Of a stretch of DNA of 64,000 nt, positions 35,035 through 46,340 are shown one piece after another. The stretch covers positions 42,940,001 to 43,004,000 of the forward strand of contig NC_090986.1 of assembly GCF_041146395.1 (NCBI RefSeq), given 5' to 3'. Source of the stretch: Eulemur rufifrons (Eukaryota > Chordata > Mammalia > Primates > Lemuridae). Positions within the stretch are counted from its first letter, which is position 1, and each line of letters opens with the position of its first letter. Below the pieces are notes generated by a model. The model ran no database searches, was not told the DNA's origin, and saw only the letters and a program-made list of their open reading frames with translations. The translations under genes were made by a program, and so were the position numbers.

Positions 35035-35800
35035 GTGTTTATTTGTTCCCTCATTCAGTAAAGCTATTGTGACTGCAATGATCCGCCAGTTCTCTGCACT
35101 CTGGGGGCACAGTATTTATGAAGACAAACAAGACCCCCACTCTCATGGAGCTTCCCACGTGGTGCAGCAAGATAGACAACTGGCGAATGCTGAGTGCTCT
35201 GACGAAAATGGAACAGGGATGTGATCGGAGATGGCTGGGGCGCGATCCAAGGGGCATGGTCAGAAAAAGCCCCTTGAAAGGAGGTGACTCGGTCATTCCA
35301 GGTGCTAGAAACAGGTCACATGGAGGCTTTCCAGTGGCAGCAGGCCTGGAACATTCAGCAGAAGAAAAGCATGAATGAGGGGGAGGGTGAAGCAAGATCA
35401 GGGCAGAGAGGTTGGCGGGAGCAGAAACAGCCTGGAGTCTGGGTGGAATGGGAGGTTTTGAGCAGGCGAGTGAAATGATCGGATTTATGTGTTTAAAACT
35501 CAGACTGGCAGCTCTGTGGAGGAAGGATTCTAGGAGTGGAAGCAGGGGAGTGAGTGCGGAGGCCCTGGCTGTGGTTGAGGAGAAAGAGGATGCTGGCTGA
35601 GATGAGAATGGTATCTGTGGAAAGAGACAAGTGGGTGAAATCAGGGCGTGTTCTGAGAATAGTATTAACAGCAGTTGCTTATGGAAAGAAATGAAGAAAA
35701 GAGAAGAATCAAGGATGACACCTAGTTTTTGTGTGAGCAACTTAGGGTTGTGGTTGGTAGCTTAGAGCAATGGGCAAGTCTGTAGATACGAATGTGGGCA
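35035..35800 (-). repeat. L2 LINE remnant, antisense; holds the longest open frame
   Basis: Antisense L2 from the 3' end (about 35040-35110) into ORF2: 'ctcatggagcttcccacgtg', 'gaggttttgagcaggcgagt', 'ggaggaaggattctaggagt', 'gaatcaaggatgacacctag'. A 229-codon frame at 35051-35740 on the minus strand is the longest in the window. Its start, LTQKLGVILDSSLF, matches L2 reverse-transcriptase sequence; after that it is out of the L2 frame. So it is a chance-open relic, not a gene. Confidence 0.75.
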
Positions 35801-36239
35801 CCATCGACATACGACTGACATTTCCTAAGGGGTGTGTGTGTATCTTTCTGTCTATGTATGATGAGGGACAGAAACGTTTTTCAGATGAAGAAAATCTGAA
35901 GATAAAAATTCTTACAAACTTTTAACTGGTGGCTCCAAAAAAAGTGCAGCTCACAAGCCACAAGTGTCTGCAGGTAAATAGGGCCGAAGCTGTGACCAAG
36001 TACCTGATGCAGCCTGCATGTGCCCTCAGGGTGCAAAGGACTAGGTTTCAGTACATTCTTGGCTCCATCTCTACATACTCTCAACAACCCATTGTAAAGT
36101 GATGCCACTTGCCCCCAATAATTGTCCAGCCCTGGGCTGCTCGGAGAGACACCTGACTTCAACTAAATAAATAGATCTTAGTACATGAGGGCCTCTTTTC
36201 CCAAAACACCCGGTACCCTGATCTCTTTCTTTCATGAGA
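35801..36239. other. No gene called
   Basis: A 93-codon minus-strand frame (35881-36162) has no recognisable domain. No repeat family identified. Confidence 0.4.
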
Positions 36240-36900
36240 AGATTTTAGCACTGGAAGAGCCATTGAATCTCTTTGTTCATATCCCCCAAGCTCAATCTTC
36301 TCCCCATTCCTTACCTACAAAATCACCCAAGCCAGAAACCTCCTTGTAATTCCAACTCTGTCAAAAGCCACGTCCATTTGATCACCCGAGTCTAGCATTT
36401 GTCCACCTACGTGTTTCCCAGCAATGTTGGCTGTTTTTCACCCCACGTGCCCTCATCACCTCTTGCCTGTGATACTAGCCTTGGTATCTTTAGATTCGGA
36501 TTCTTTGCACTCCTCCCCCAAGCCTAATCTTCACCGTGCCTGCAGCGATCATTGTAAAAACCAAATGGGACTGCACCTCTCTTTACAACCCGGTGGTTTG
36601 CCATCCTTCAGAGTCCAAAGCCCTTAACACAACACATGAGGCCCTTTGAGTCTCACAACTATTTCCTCCTTTTCCATCTTCTCATAAATTGTTCCCGTCT
36701 TCCCTGGACCATAAGTTCCAGCCACAATGAACTTGTTACATTTCCCAAAACACCTTTATCACTAAGGAAACTAATTCAGAAAAACTCAGCTTAAAAATTC
36801 TCCTGTGAAAAGACTTCCCTGTCATACACCAGCCCATCAGCCTCTTCTTCCTCTCTGATCTTATGCTGTTATATGAACCATATTATCACTGTTGTCAGGA
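36240..36900 (+). repeat. L2-like LINE remnant, sense
   Basis: C/T-rich L2 ORF2/3' type sequence: 'acctccttgtaattccaact', 'gccttggtatctttagattc', 'ccgtgcctgcagcgatcatt', 'gtccaaagcccttaacacaa', 'gacttccctgtcatac'. It is strongly diverged, so the assignment is moderate. Confidence 0.55.
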
Positions 36901-37039
36901 TTTATTGTAAGTCTCTGTTGGGCTGGTTATAACGTTCTTCCTGCCTTCCCCTCAATACTTAGGGCCGCCAGCATGGGGGTCCTGCTGCCCTGGCTCTGAG
37001 CACAGCACTTGGCGCAGTGAGCACAGGGCATATGGATCA

Positions 37040-37170
37040 ATGCAATGCAGACATCTCTTCCAGTAGCCTCATCTTGGTGGGAAAATGAGGCCCAGAGAGT
37101 TGAAATAATTTTGTCCAAATTTGTACAGTGAGTTAAAACTAGGTTTGAAACTTCTATCTCCTGGACTTGG
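37040..37170 (-). repeat. MIR SINE, antisense
   Basis: Core 'ggtgggaaaatgaggcccag', 'agagttgaaataattttgtc', 'actaggtttgaaacttctat'. Confidence 0.75.
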
Positions 37171-37205
37171 CTCCTATTTAGTCCTGTTTTTTTGTTTGCT
37201 TGTTG

Positions 37206-37228
37206 TTTTTTTTTTTTTTTTTTTTTTT
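37206..37228. repeat. Poly-T run (23 T)
   Basis: Uninterrupted T. Confidence 0.97.
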
Positions 37229-38333
37229 ATCTCCTTTCCACATTTTCATGGCTGTTTCCCATTCCTTACTCAATATTTTCATAAAAGTAGGAATATTCAA
37301 GTTTAGAGGGCAATGAGAAGTTTTTTCATATTAGAAACATCTTTCAACATTGGTTACATAATTTCTTCCCTTTCTGTATTTATAATGGTTATGCTGGACA
37401 AAATGCTTGAAGAAGAATGATGGAACACTGACCCGAATTTCAGAAGCTGAGACTTTAGGCCTGTCCTGTCACTCTTTAATTTTGTGATCTGGGACAACAT
37501 TGAGTCCCTCATTCCCTCTCTTGCCTATTTTTTGCACAGGGGTGATGTGAAAATAAAGGGAGGAGATTAGTATGTGGGAAAGCACTTTATGCCACAGAGA
37601 GCAAGTTGCTACAAAGTACCTCAGTGGTATTATCTGTCACTGTTCCCTTTTCTCTTAAATGTAACTTCCTTTATCGATGCTTAAAAAAAAAATCTTCTGT
37701 AAGTTTCCTTTCTCTAATTTCCACAAACCATATAGTATTATAAAGGATTAGATTTCCAATTCCTACCTCCACCTGACTTCTACTTTTATGGCCTCTCTGA
37801 TCTGCTTGATCCTGAATTTAATTATCAGGCTTACATTAACACCCTGTCTCTTTGCTTTCTTCTGCCTAGCAGGTCATGGCTGAGTGAAAAGAGCTTGATT
37901 AATAAAAGCTTACCCTTTTATATTTCCTTATAATTAGTCCAATAGAAAAGGATCACCTCTTGGACAGACTTTGTGCAGCTCATTTTTTTTTTTTTATTCT
38001 TTGTCCTTTGGGTGTGCTAATTCAGTGGCTTTCTGTCTCTTGTGTATATTAATGGATTTGAAAATCAACCTTGTAGTACTTATTGCCACACCTTCCAAGA
38101 CACAAACACCTTCAAACATCACAACTCTGGAAAAATGATTTGGAATAAGATTTAAAAGCTAGGTCTGTGGTTTAACAGGACTAATACATATGACATTTTC
38201 ACATGAACAAAGAATAAAAATCTGTTTCTCTTTTTCATCTATTAGCTGGCTCAACAGGTACTGAATTTTAAGTGGCACTGTGCAAAGTGTCAATCATGTT
38301 GGTATCAGGTAAAGAGTTAAATCATTTATCTGT
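37229..38333. other. Unique AT-rich sequence
   Basis: No gene or repeat recognised. Confidence 0.45.
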
Positions 38334-38370
38334 CAGAGAGAGAGAGAGAGAGAGAGAGCGCGAGCGCGCT
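38334..38370. repeat. (GA)n microsatellite followed by a CG-alternating tail
   Basis: GA units to about 38358, then 'gcgcgagcgcgct'. That puts five CpGs within 13 bases of otherwise CpG-poor DNA. Confidence 0.95.
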
Positions 38371-38763
38371 TGGCCTCCCAGGATTGTAGCAAGCTGTGGG
38401 ACCATGGTCTCAGAATACACACCAAAAACTGAAGATAGTTTATGGAAAATGACCGTCAAAGCAAATCTAGTGTTAATTAGCCACAGAGGGAGATGTGGCC
38501 TCTGAAGTACAGCATGTAGATTGTTACTCTCCAGTAATTTTTTTAAAACTGGCCTGGGGTGAATATATGTGAAGAACAGGAGTCCAAGCAACTCAATGGA
38601 AAGAGCTCAGGCTTTGGAATCAAGGGATACTGGTTCAGATTCTGTCTGCTTTTGGCTGTCAGCCTTAAGTCATCAAACTCCTCACTACCATTTCCTCTGG
38701 GGTGTAAAACACAACAAAAATATCTCTCTCCCATGGCTCAAAATATTAAAATTTAAATATATT
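38371..38763. other. No gene called
   Basis: Several short overlapping frames on both strands, none with a domain. A weak MIR-like 'gctcaggctttggaatcaag', 'gatactggttcagattctgt' lies at about 38605-38650. Confidence 0.45.
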
Positions 38764-39138
38764 TGTCATATACCTTGGCCTGCCATAATAAAATATAATA
38801 CCATGGATGGGGTGGCTTAAACAACAGGACTTTATTTCTTGCAGTTCTGGAGGCCGGGGAGTCCAACATTAAGGCACTGGCTGATTCACTTCCTGGTGAG
38901 GGCTCTCTTCCTAACTAGCAGAGGGCTGCCTTTTCTCTGTATCTTCACAAAGTAGAGAGAGAAAGAGCTATCGTCTTTCCTCTTAGAAGGACACTAATTC
39001 CATCCTGGAGGGCCCACCCTCATGACCTCATCTAAACCTAATTACCTCCCAAAGGCCCCGTCTCCAAATACCATCACATTGAGAATTAGGGCCTGAACAT
39101 GTGAATTTGGGGGGAACACAAACATTCAGTCCATGACA
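38764..39138 (-). mobile_element. Solo MLT1-type MaLR LTR, antisense
   Basis: On the minus strand it begins TGTCATGGACTGAATG at 39138 and ends near 38764. In order it carries 'gtggcttaaacaacaggact', 'tgcagttctggaggccgggg', 'cctcatgacctcatctaaac' and 'acctcccaaaggccccgtc', the signature of MLT1A/MST LTRs. It is about 375 bp. Flanking 5-mers do not match well, as expected for an old insertion. Confidence 0.9.
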
Positions 39139-39679
39139 GTGTTAATTCAGCTTAAAGGTCTGGGCAGACAAGGATCATGTGTGTTACGATTTTTTTTTTT
39201 AAATGCCAACTTCTGATTATCAGCTCCCTTAAATCTAATCATTTAAACATCAGCTGTGTCTGACTTTGTCTTCTGTGTGACAAAGGAATCTGATGAGGGA
39301 TTAAAAATGGACCCTGAAATCAATAATTTGCTCCCAGGCACGCCTGGTAATATTGCTGGTAAATAATTCATCATCTGCTGGTGGAGGTAAGTCTCCAAAG
39401 TCATTCTCCACTAACTCATCGTTTTCAACACTTTTCTCCAAAGGGAAACAATGAAGTCTGATTTCGCCAGACTTGGACAGTGCATTTGGTTAGAACTACC
39501 TTTCAATGATAGTTTACATTCTTAAGCTTTTTATAGTTTTCTCACAGTATCATATATATTATTTATTTCTCATGACCATTCTGTGAGATGTCTTGAAAGA
39601 CATTATCTAATCTTTAAAATGAAGACAGGCAGAATAGAGCAGGGAATTAAGGAATTAGTCTGCTTATTTTGATATTTCA
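39139..39679. other. No recognisable feature
   Basis: Unique-looking sequence. Confidence 0.45.
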
Positions 39680-39870
39680 GTTACTATACATTAACTCTGT
39701 AACCTTAGGCAAGTTATTTAATATCTCTGTGCTTCTGTTTCCTAATCTATAAAATGGAGCCTGCTAATAATACTTGTCTTGTAGTTACTGTGAGGATTAA
39801 ATGTGCTGTACTACATATGAAACTCTAAGGACTGTGTTTACCAAACTCAATAAATGTTGACTATTATTAT
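39680..39870 (+). repeat. MIR SINE, sense
   Basis: The order 'aaccttaggcaagttattta', 'ctctgtgcttctgtttccta', 'gtgaggattaaatgtgctgt', 'caataaatgttgactattat' is sense MIR. Confidence 0.92.
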
Positions 39871-39963
39871 AATGGGATGCAAAACTAATTTATGTGGCCA
39901 TGACTAATATATAGCTAACATTAATTATCTGGTTTGTTAGCTAGAAAGTATTCTGACCCTTTT

Positions 39964-40279
39964 GTTTGTTTGTTTTGTTTTGGGGGTTTGTTTGTTTTTT
40001 TGTGACAAGGTCTGTCTCTGTTGCCTGGGCTGGAGTGCAGCTGTCATCATAGCTCACTGCAGCCTCCAACGCCTGGGCTCACGTGATCCTTCTGCCTCAG
40101 CGTCCCAGGTAGCTGGGACTGCAGGCGCACACCACCACACCCAGCTAATTTTTCTCTTTTTTGTAGAGATGAGATCTCACTCTTGCTCAGGCTGGTCTTG
40201 AACTCTTGGCCTCAAATAATCCTCCCGCATCAGCCTCCCAAAGTGCTAGGATTACAGGCATGAGCCACCACGCCCAGCC
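39964..40279 (-). mobile_element. Full-length Alu, antisense, with 12-bp target duplication
   Basis: T-rich tail complement (39964-40000), then 'ggctggagtgcagctgtcat', ending 'gagccaccacgcccagcc'. Identical 'tctgaccctttt' flanks at 39952-39963 and 40280-40291 mark a clean insertion. The T tail is interrupted by G (TTTG units). Confidence 0.96.
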
Positions 40280-40589
40280 TCTGACCCTTTTATAGATAAC
40301 AAAATTGAAAGCTCGGTTAACTGAATTCTCTGATATGATATAACTAAGCTAACCTTGACATTTCTACTACATCTCTCTCATTTGTTCCTCCTCCTTTACC
40401 TACCTTTTAAATGTTCATATTCTCCAAAGTTCCATCTCATTTTGCATACTCTTCTTTGCTAACAGGCTTCACCACAGCTAAAGCACTTTCCTCTTTGCTG
40501 TTGGCAGCTTGGATTCTTCACTTCCTCCTCTGGTTCCCCACCATGTCCTTGTATCACAGCCCTTAGGTATGTGTACTTGAGCGAGTATG

Positions 40590-40680
40590 AATGTATGACC
40601 CTCTCTTTTGGACTGTAAGTCCCAGCACCTAGTATAAGGCCTTGTCCATAGTAGGCACTCAATAAATATTTGAAGGAGGA
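40590..40680 (+). repeat. L2 3' tail, sense
   Basis: The order 'ttggactgtaagtcccagca', 'tagtaggcactcaataaata', 'tttgaaggaggaaga'. It may extend left to about 40380. Confidence 0.78.
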
Positions 40681-40864
40681 AGAAAGAAAGGATGGGGCAT
40701 AGCTTTAAACTGAAGTGTTCTAACTCTTCTAGTTCCAACTCCATAATTAAATTATTCTTAGGGTTTTTTTATTTTTAGAAAGATACACAAAACTTAAATA
40801 AAATGGAATATTTGAAGACTTTTTTCCCAAATTTGTGCAATTAAAGTAATTAGCTAATTGAAAG

Positions 40865-41030
40865 ACTAACATACTTTGAGCACCTGCTATATGCCAGGTT
40901 CCATGTTGATGCTGGGAACATAAAGGTGGTCTCCAGGAGTTTCTGTCTTTGGGGGAGAAGTCAAACTCTCATTAATGAGTTAGCAAAATTATGTTACTGC
41001 TATGTCACCTCTTTGTCACAGGTAGGTCCT
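40865..41030 (-). repeat. L2 3' end, antisense
   Basis: The order 'actttgagcacctgctatat', 'gccaggttccatgttgatgc', 'tctttgggggagaagtcaaa'. Confidence 0.72.
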
Positions 41031-43055
41031 TCTGTGCTGCTCCAATTAAACATATTTAGGTATTGCATCATGTGTTGGCTCTGGGAGTTAGCCTTGTTTG
41101 AGATAATGAGATTCACAAGTAGAAGCTATTTATATATTTTTTCCATTTATAAGTTTTAAAGAAATATGTCTGTGTCCATTGCTTTTGCCTCTCTAATGCT
41201 TCTCCTAGTGTGCTTTACCATGTGTGGAAAATGAAAAATAATAGAATTAGTACAGTCACATCATGGTTTGCCCTCATGTGCATGTACACACTCCTGATGG
41301 TGGCAACGCAGTATTTGTGTTTGTTGGTTTCATCTGTGGATCTTTATCAGCTGAATGTACTCCATTGTGAAATGTCATTAGAACGCTCATTTCTCTGTGG
41401 GTCGGGAGGCCCATTGGAAAGCATCATATATTCAGTAACAGCCTTTTGCCTGGTGCAGACAGCATGTGCTGCCTATTTTGCAGCACGTTACTATCCTTGA
41501 AACGTAAAAATGATGCATCATTTAACTAACTTACTTTTTTCCTCTGCTATCAATTCATTCGTGTAGTGGCATGCCCTTGACTTTCCAACTGGTGGGTATC
41601 TTAAAAATAGCATTAAGTGAAATCAGCTTTTTGGTGCTATTTTTGCTTGATGTCGTCTGAAACAGTGCCTTGGTTTTGCAAGTTGGTGCCTATTAATAGA
41701 TTTGGAAACCTGTGATTCTAAAAGTTACATATGTGTAGAATGATAACAAGTGTTGACAAAGGAGCATTTCCTTTTTCTTTTTGCACGTAGTACCTTGACT
41801 AAGTGAAAGACTGTAGTTCTTGCATGTGACACTGTCATGAAATACGAATCTAGTCCTTGTCACAGTCTGGGTTGACTTTTGTTAGATACATTGTAGGGAT
41901 AATAATAATTGCATTTAATATTTATAAACATGCATGATTACGGTTAGATTGGTAGAGCATGTCCTTGAGCCCTCATCGCAGTTGACCTGAATGTCACATG
42001 ATTTAGGACACTAGAGGAGGAAAACCAGGGCTTGCTTCTAGGCTACTGATAAAGCCCTATTCATGGTGAGCTCTTGCACAACTTTATGACTTCAGTCACA
42101 ACTGGGTAAGAGTAGTGTCACCTCCTTCCTACCTAGAACATATGCCTTAAATGAATGTGCATCATGACACATGTTCTCTTGTGTTCCCAGGAGTCAAAGA
42201 GCACACGTACAAAAAATGACCCCATCCTGCAGATTATTTATGGTAATGAGCCATGGTTTTAAAAAAGAATGCCAGTGCATTAACCACAAATTCCTATAAA
42301 TAATAAATGAGTAAATAGTTTATTCTAATAAGTACGTAACAGCTGTAATGTTAGGTACTCATAAAAGTGGCTGATCACATTAGCAGGCCTTGGTCCAAAG
42401 GGAGTAGCCAGCTAAAACTAGAAAGTTCTGTAGAACTAGAAGGTGCAGCCATGGCCTCAGACTTTAACACCAGGATGCGTAAATGTTAAGTTCTTTTCTC
42501 AAACGCTAGCCCTCATCAAAGGTAAACCCAACTAGCCACCCTCAAAAACTAATGAACTCTAATAAAGTAGAGAGACGTACACACTCACCTATGCGTACAC
42601 ATGCACACATCACCCTGCAGTTTTATTTTTTAATATCCTGATACAAGTTTGGCGAGTGCTGAGCATCATTTTGTCACGTGTGCTCTAGGGTAGCACGTGC
42701 TGCTTTCATTTCCCCGCATTGCTCCTCAGTGTCCATCCACCTGCTCCTGCAGCCCTGGGGCTCCATAGCACTCCTTCGTCTGGTTCCCTTCCTGCTTCAT
42801 ACTGTGGCTGCCACCAGCTCCTCCCCGTACTAGATCAGCGCCCAGGTAGCTGACGCAGGCTCCAGCATGTCCATCATGCCAGCCCCAGTCACCTGCCTTT
42901 TGCTCCTGCCACTCATGTGCCAAAAAGGTTTATAAAGACCTGTCTTGAAAAGACCCCTCCTGTAGGAGACCTACACTCATCCTTTCAGAAGGCTCTTTCA
43001 TCCATGCCCTCGTGAGAAATTCACAACCAACCTTTGGGACATTCCCAATAGGGAG
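41031..43055. other. Long non-repetitive interval
   Basis: No named repeat for 2 kb. A 96-codon plus-strand frame at 41210-41500 has no recognised domain, no evident splice context and no CpG island. I treat it as a chance frame. Conserved noncoding DNA is possible but unproven. Confidence 0.45.
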
Positions 43056-43059
43056 TCTC

Positions 43060-43215
43060 AACCCCATTTTGTCAGTGACGAAATTGAAGGTTCCAAACAG
43101 AAATGCAGTGATTTGTCCTATGGAACAAAGCTGGTGTGCAACAGCCCTGGCACACCTAGATCTTGGTCTTCCAAATTTAGCCCTGGATCTCCTAATCCAG
43201 TCCCATGCTGCCCCA
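43060..43215 (-). repeat. MIR SINE, antisense, diverged
   Basis: The order 'ccccattttgtcagtgacga', 'aattgaaggttccaaacaga', 'ctggatctcctaatccagtc'. Confidence 0.6.
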
Positions 43216-44574
43216 AGTCAGACTTGAATTCTTATTTGTAGGTGGAGAATTTAAAAGCAGACTTATCATCTGTATTTAACTTCAGTTCAAAGATGTCATG
43301 GGTCTTGGCATTTGGGTTTGTTTGAAGAATGGAAAAGTGTTTGTAGATGGGGGCTTAGCTTATATGAATAGTTTCCAGATAAACAGAAGAGGTTACTGAA
43401 GTTCTTGAAAATTCTTTTCAAAACCTTTTTAAAGTTTTAGATTAATTTTCTTTATGTAGAATGCCTTATCTCAAGGAACTAGTATATTATAAGGTCCCTA
43501 TATGTACTTTCTAGTCATTTGATTTTTCTCTCTTTCCTGGAAGCCACAACTTTCTTGGAAACCACAACTTTGGTTTTTCTCAGCAGGACTTATTTAGGTG
43601 ATGATTCTGAAATTATTGGTGTTTTTGAAACATGCTGATACCAAAGCAGAGTTTTAAAATATGTTTCTTGGATCAACTTTTTCCAAATACACATAAATTC
43701 ACATAAACCCACACATGCATATAATATGCATGCTCTGTCTCTTGAAAGATGTTTTCACGTAACTTTAATTGAATGAGAGGACATTCCTTCTAGTACTTTT
43801 CCCTGCTTAATTTCTGGGTACCTTCAATTTGTTAAGTAATTGTGTAGTGTGTCTTAAGACAAACCATATTCTATGGTGCTTGCAGGATCTCAAGTCAGCA
43901 GTGTATTTTATAGAAGACAGCTCTGATCAGACAACAAAATTTAAGACTCTCTACATAAGAGGAGTTGATCCTGAGGGAAGTAATGTTAAACCCCTTCTGT
44001 CAATATTCTGTAAGGGAGAGTAATAACACCATTTGGTACATTCAATACTCATGTCATTCGTAGATGAATATACCCAACTCCTCACTCCCGATTTGCTCAC
44101 ATTCTAAGCCTGATTTTGGAAACAGAGTGCAGCCCAGAGCTGAAGAAAGAGAACCTACTATAAAATAAGCATAACATCCTCAGTGCATCTGAAATGTCAC
44201 ATGCTACTTCCTGCCTCCTTTCTAGCAACTTTTCATTTAAGTGGAGGAACTAATGGAAAGATACAGGGTTTTATTATGTAAGAGAAAAGAAGATCAGAGA
44301 AGGGATGATACGAAAGGCTCTCTTTTTATGCCCAGGAGAACATGAAGCTATGCCCCTCCCTGACTTAATGAGAGGGCTATATGAAAGAGCTGAAGGACAC
44401 TCATTCCTTTGAGCCATAGGAGGGGAATCATATTAAGTCCATCATAGGACAGTTTATTATTGTCTCTTCTGGTTGTAATATTTTCTTAAAGGAAATATCA
44501 AATTGTAATATTGAACTCTCATTTAAAATTATATGCTGCACCATTTCACATCCTCAGCACTTTTGACTTCATTC
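43216..44574. other. Unique sequence, no gene called
   Basis: Nothing recognised, apart from a tandem 18-bp duplication at 43539-43574. Confidence 0.45.
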
Positions 44575-44765
44575 TCTTTAAGGTTGCTTCATCTGCCTGA
44601 GCTTTATTTTAGTCATCTGTAAAACGGGGATGATGATGCCATCATCTCAGAGTGTTGGGAGAATTAAATAAAATGATGCCTGTAAAATATTTAACATACT
44701 ATCTAGTAAACTTTAAGTTATTCTGTAACTACTGGCTATCATTAGCTATAATGATTTGAATACCT
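44575..44765 (+). repeat. MIR SINE, sense
   Basis: The order 'tgcttcatctgcctgagctt', 'agtcatctgtaaaacgggga', 'gttgggagaattaaataaaa'. Confidence 0.82.
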
Positions 44766-45174
44766 AAAAGTTCGGTGAAAGAAAAATTACTATTTGTAAT
44801 GCTCTAAGTAGAGACTGAAATCCATATGCACTCTATCTTTTGGGCTCAGGTTTGACTAAAGTGAAGCTAGCAAAGTAACTTCAGAGATTGGGTTCAGTTC
44901 TTAAAATTTTCTGCTTTTCCAAGTGAAAAATTATGTATGTTCCACAGAACACCTTAAATATTCAAGAATCTTCCCCAAATCTAATGCAAGAATTGGAAAT
45001 ATAAATAAGCTCCCCTCTATGCTTCTATTTTCTTTCCCTTTGCTTATGTCTCTAAATCCCCTGCATTTTATTTAATTGACTCTGTTGACTCTGCTCAACA
45101 ACCACAAAACCAGAGAATCTCCAGCATGGTAGGCTTGAAACTCACCATGTCAGTAGGCTTTCCAACCTCTCTTT
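44766..45174. other. No recognisable feature
   Basis: AT-rich interval without a called feature. Confidence 0.45.
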
Positions 45175-45345
45175 AAAAGGTCAGCGCGAGTGGCTGCAGG
45201 AATGTCCCTCGGTGGTCTGTGTCATACGTGTAGCAGGTGACAGCAGGGGTAGTCTCTGCCTCGCTCATTACTGCATCCCCGGAGCTTAGTGTGGTGCTGT
45301 GCACATGGCAGGTGCTCGATGAGTGTTTGTGAAATGATAACTGAG
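45175..45345 (+). repeat. L2 3' end, sense
   Basis: The order 'attactgcatccccggagct', 'tagtgtggtgctgtgcacat', 'ggcaggtgctcgatgagtgt' is an L2 tail. Confidence 0.65.
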
Positions 45346-45439
45346 CGACCGATCTCACAATGAGATTCTCTTGAGATTTTTTTGAAAACAACAGATTTTT
45401 TTAACTTATCCTTATATGGAATATTTAAAAAGATCAGAG

Positions 45440-46340
45440 CAGTATCTGCAGCAGGAACCCACTTAGGTGGCACCGACCTTGACTTCCAAAGGGAACAGTA
45501 CATCTACGAAATGAAAAGTGATGGCATCTGCATCATAAATCTGAAGAGGACCTGGGAGAAGCTTCTGCTGGCAGCTCATGCCATTGTTGCCATTGAAAAC
45601 CCTGCTGATGCCAGGGTCGTATCCGTTGGGAATACCGGCCAGTGTGCTGTGCTGAGTTTGCTGCTGCCACTGGAGCCTCTCCCACTGCTGGTCACTTCAC
45701 TCTGGGAACTCTCACCAACCAGATCCAGGCAGCCTTCTGGGAGCTGCGTCTTCCGTTGGTTACCATTCCCAGTGCAGACTACCACTTAGAGTGTTGCATA
45801 TTAACCTGCCCACCACTGCTCTGTGTAACGCACGTTCTCCTGTGCATTACGTGGACGTCACCAACCCATACAACAACCAGGGAGCCCACCCGGTGGATCT
45901 GATGTGCTAGATGCTGTCCTGGGAAGTTTTGCACACGTGTGGCACCACCTCCTGTGTACACCCATAGGAGGTCATGCCTGATCTGTCCTTCAACAGAGAA
46001 CCTGAAGACACCGGAAAGGAAGAGCAGGCCGCCGCTGAGAAGCCTGTGACCAAGGAGGATTTCAGGGGGAATGAACTGCTCCAGCTTCTGAATTCACTGC
46101 TACTCAGCCTGAGGTCGCAGACTGGTCTGAGGGTGTGCAGGTGCCCTCTGTGCCTGTTCAGCAGGTCCCTACTGAAAACGGGAAGTGCCCCGCCTGCCAC
46201 AGAAACCTGGTCTGCAGCGCCCACTGCTCAGGCCACTGAGCGCACAGGGACAACCACTGAGTGGTCTTCAGGTGTTCTCCACAGGCCCCCAAGATGGAAA
46301 TAAAGTTGATGGAAAATAAACATTGGTTTATTTAAAAAAC
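45440..46340 (+). pseudogene. RPSA: Processed pseudogene of ribosomal protein SA (laminin receptor)
   Basis: Intronless, 5'-truncated copy of RPSA mRNA; the parent encodes a 40S ribosomal subunit protein of about 295 residues. Recognisable pieces: [33 protein letters not shown] and [18 protein letters not shown] in one frame (45448-45655). The frame then shifts, giving [13 protein letters not shown] and [12 protein letters not shown] (45648-45740). Third comes MPDLSFNREPEDTGKEEQ and [19 protein letters not shown] (45974-46262), the acidic C-terminal repeat region. The stop codon after TTEWS is lost. A UTR piece with 'ggaaaataaacattgg' and an A-rich tail follow. About the first 16 codons are missing. 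Frameshifts and in-frame stops exclude function. Possible short target duplication 'atttaaaaa' at both ends. Confidence 0.95.

Noticed and set aside
45382..45789. 135-codon frame that looks like a ribosomal protein
   Set aside because: It is the first frame segment of a frameshifted RPSA processed pseudogene and starts in unrelated upstream DNA.
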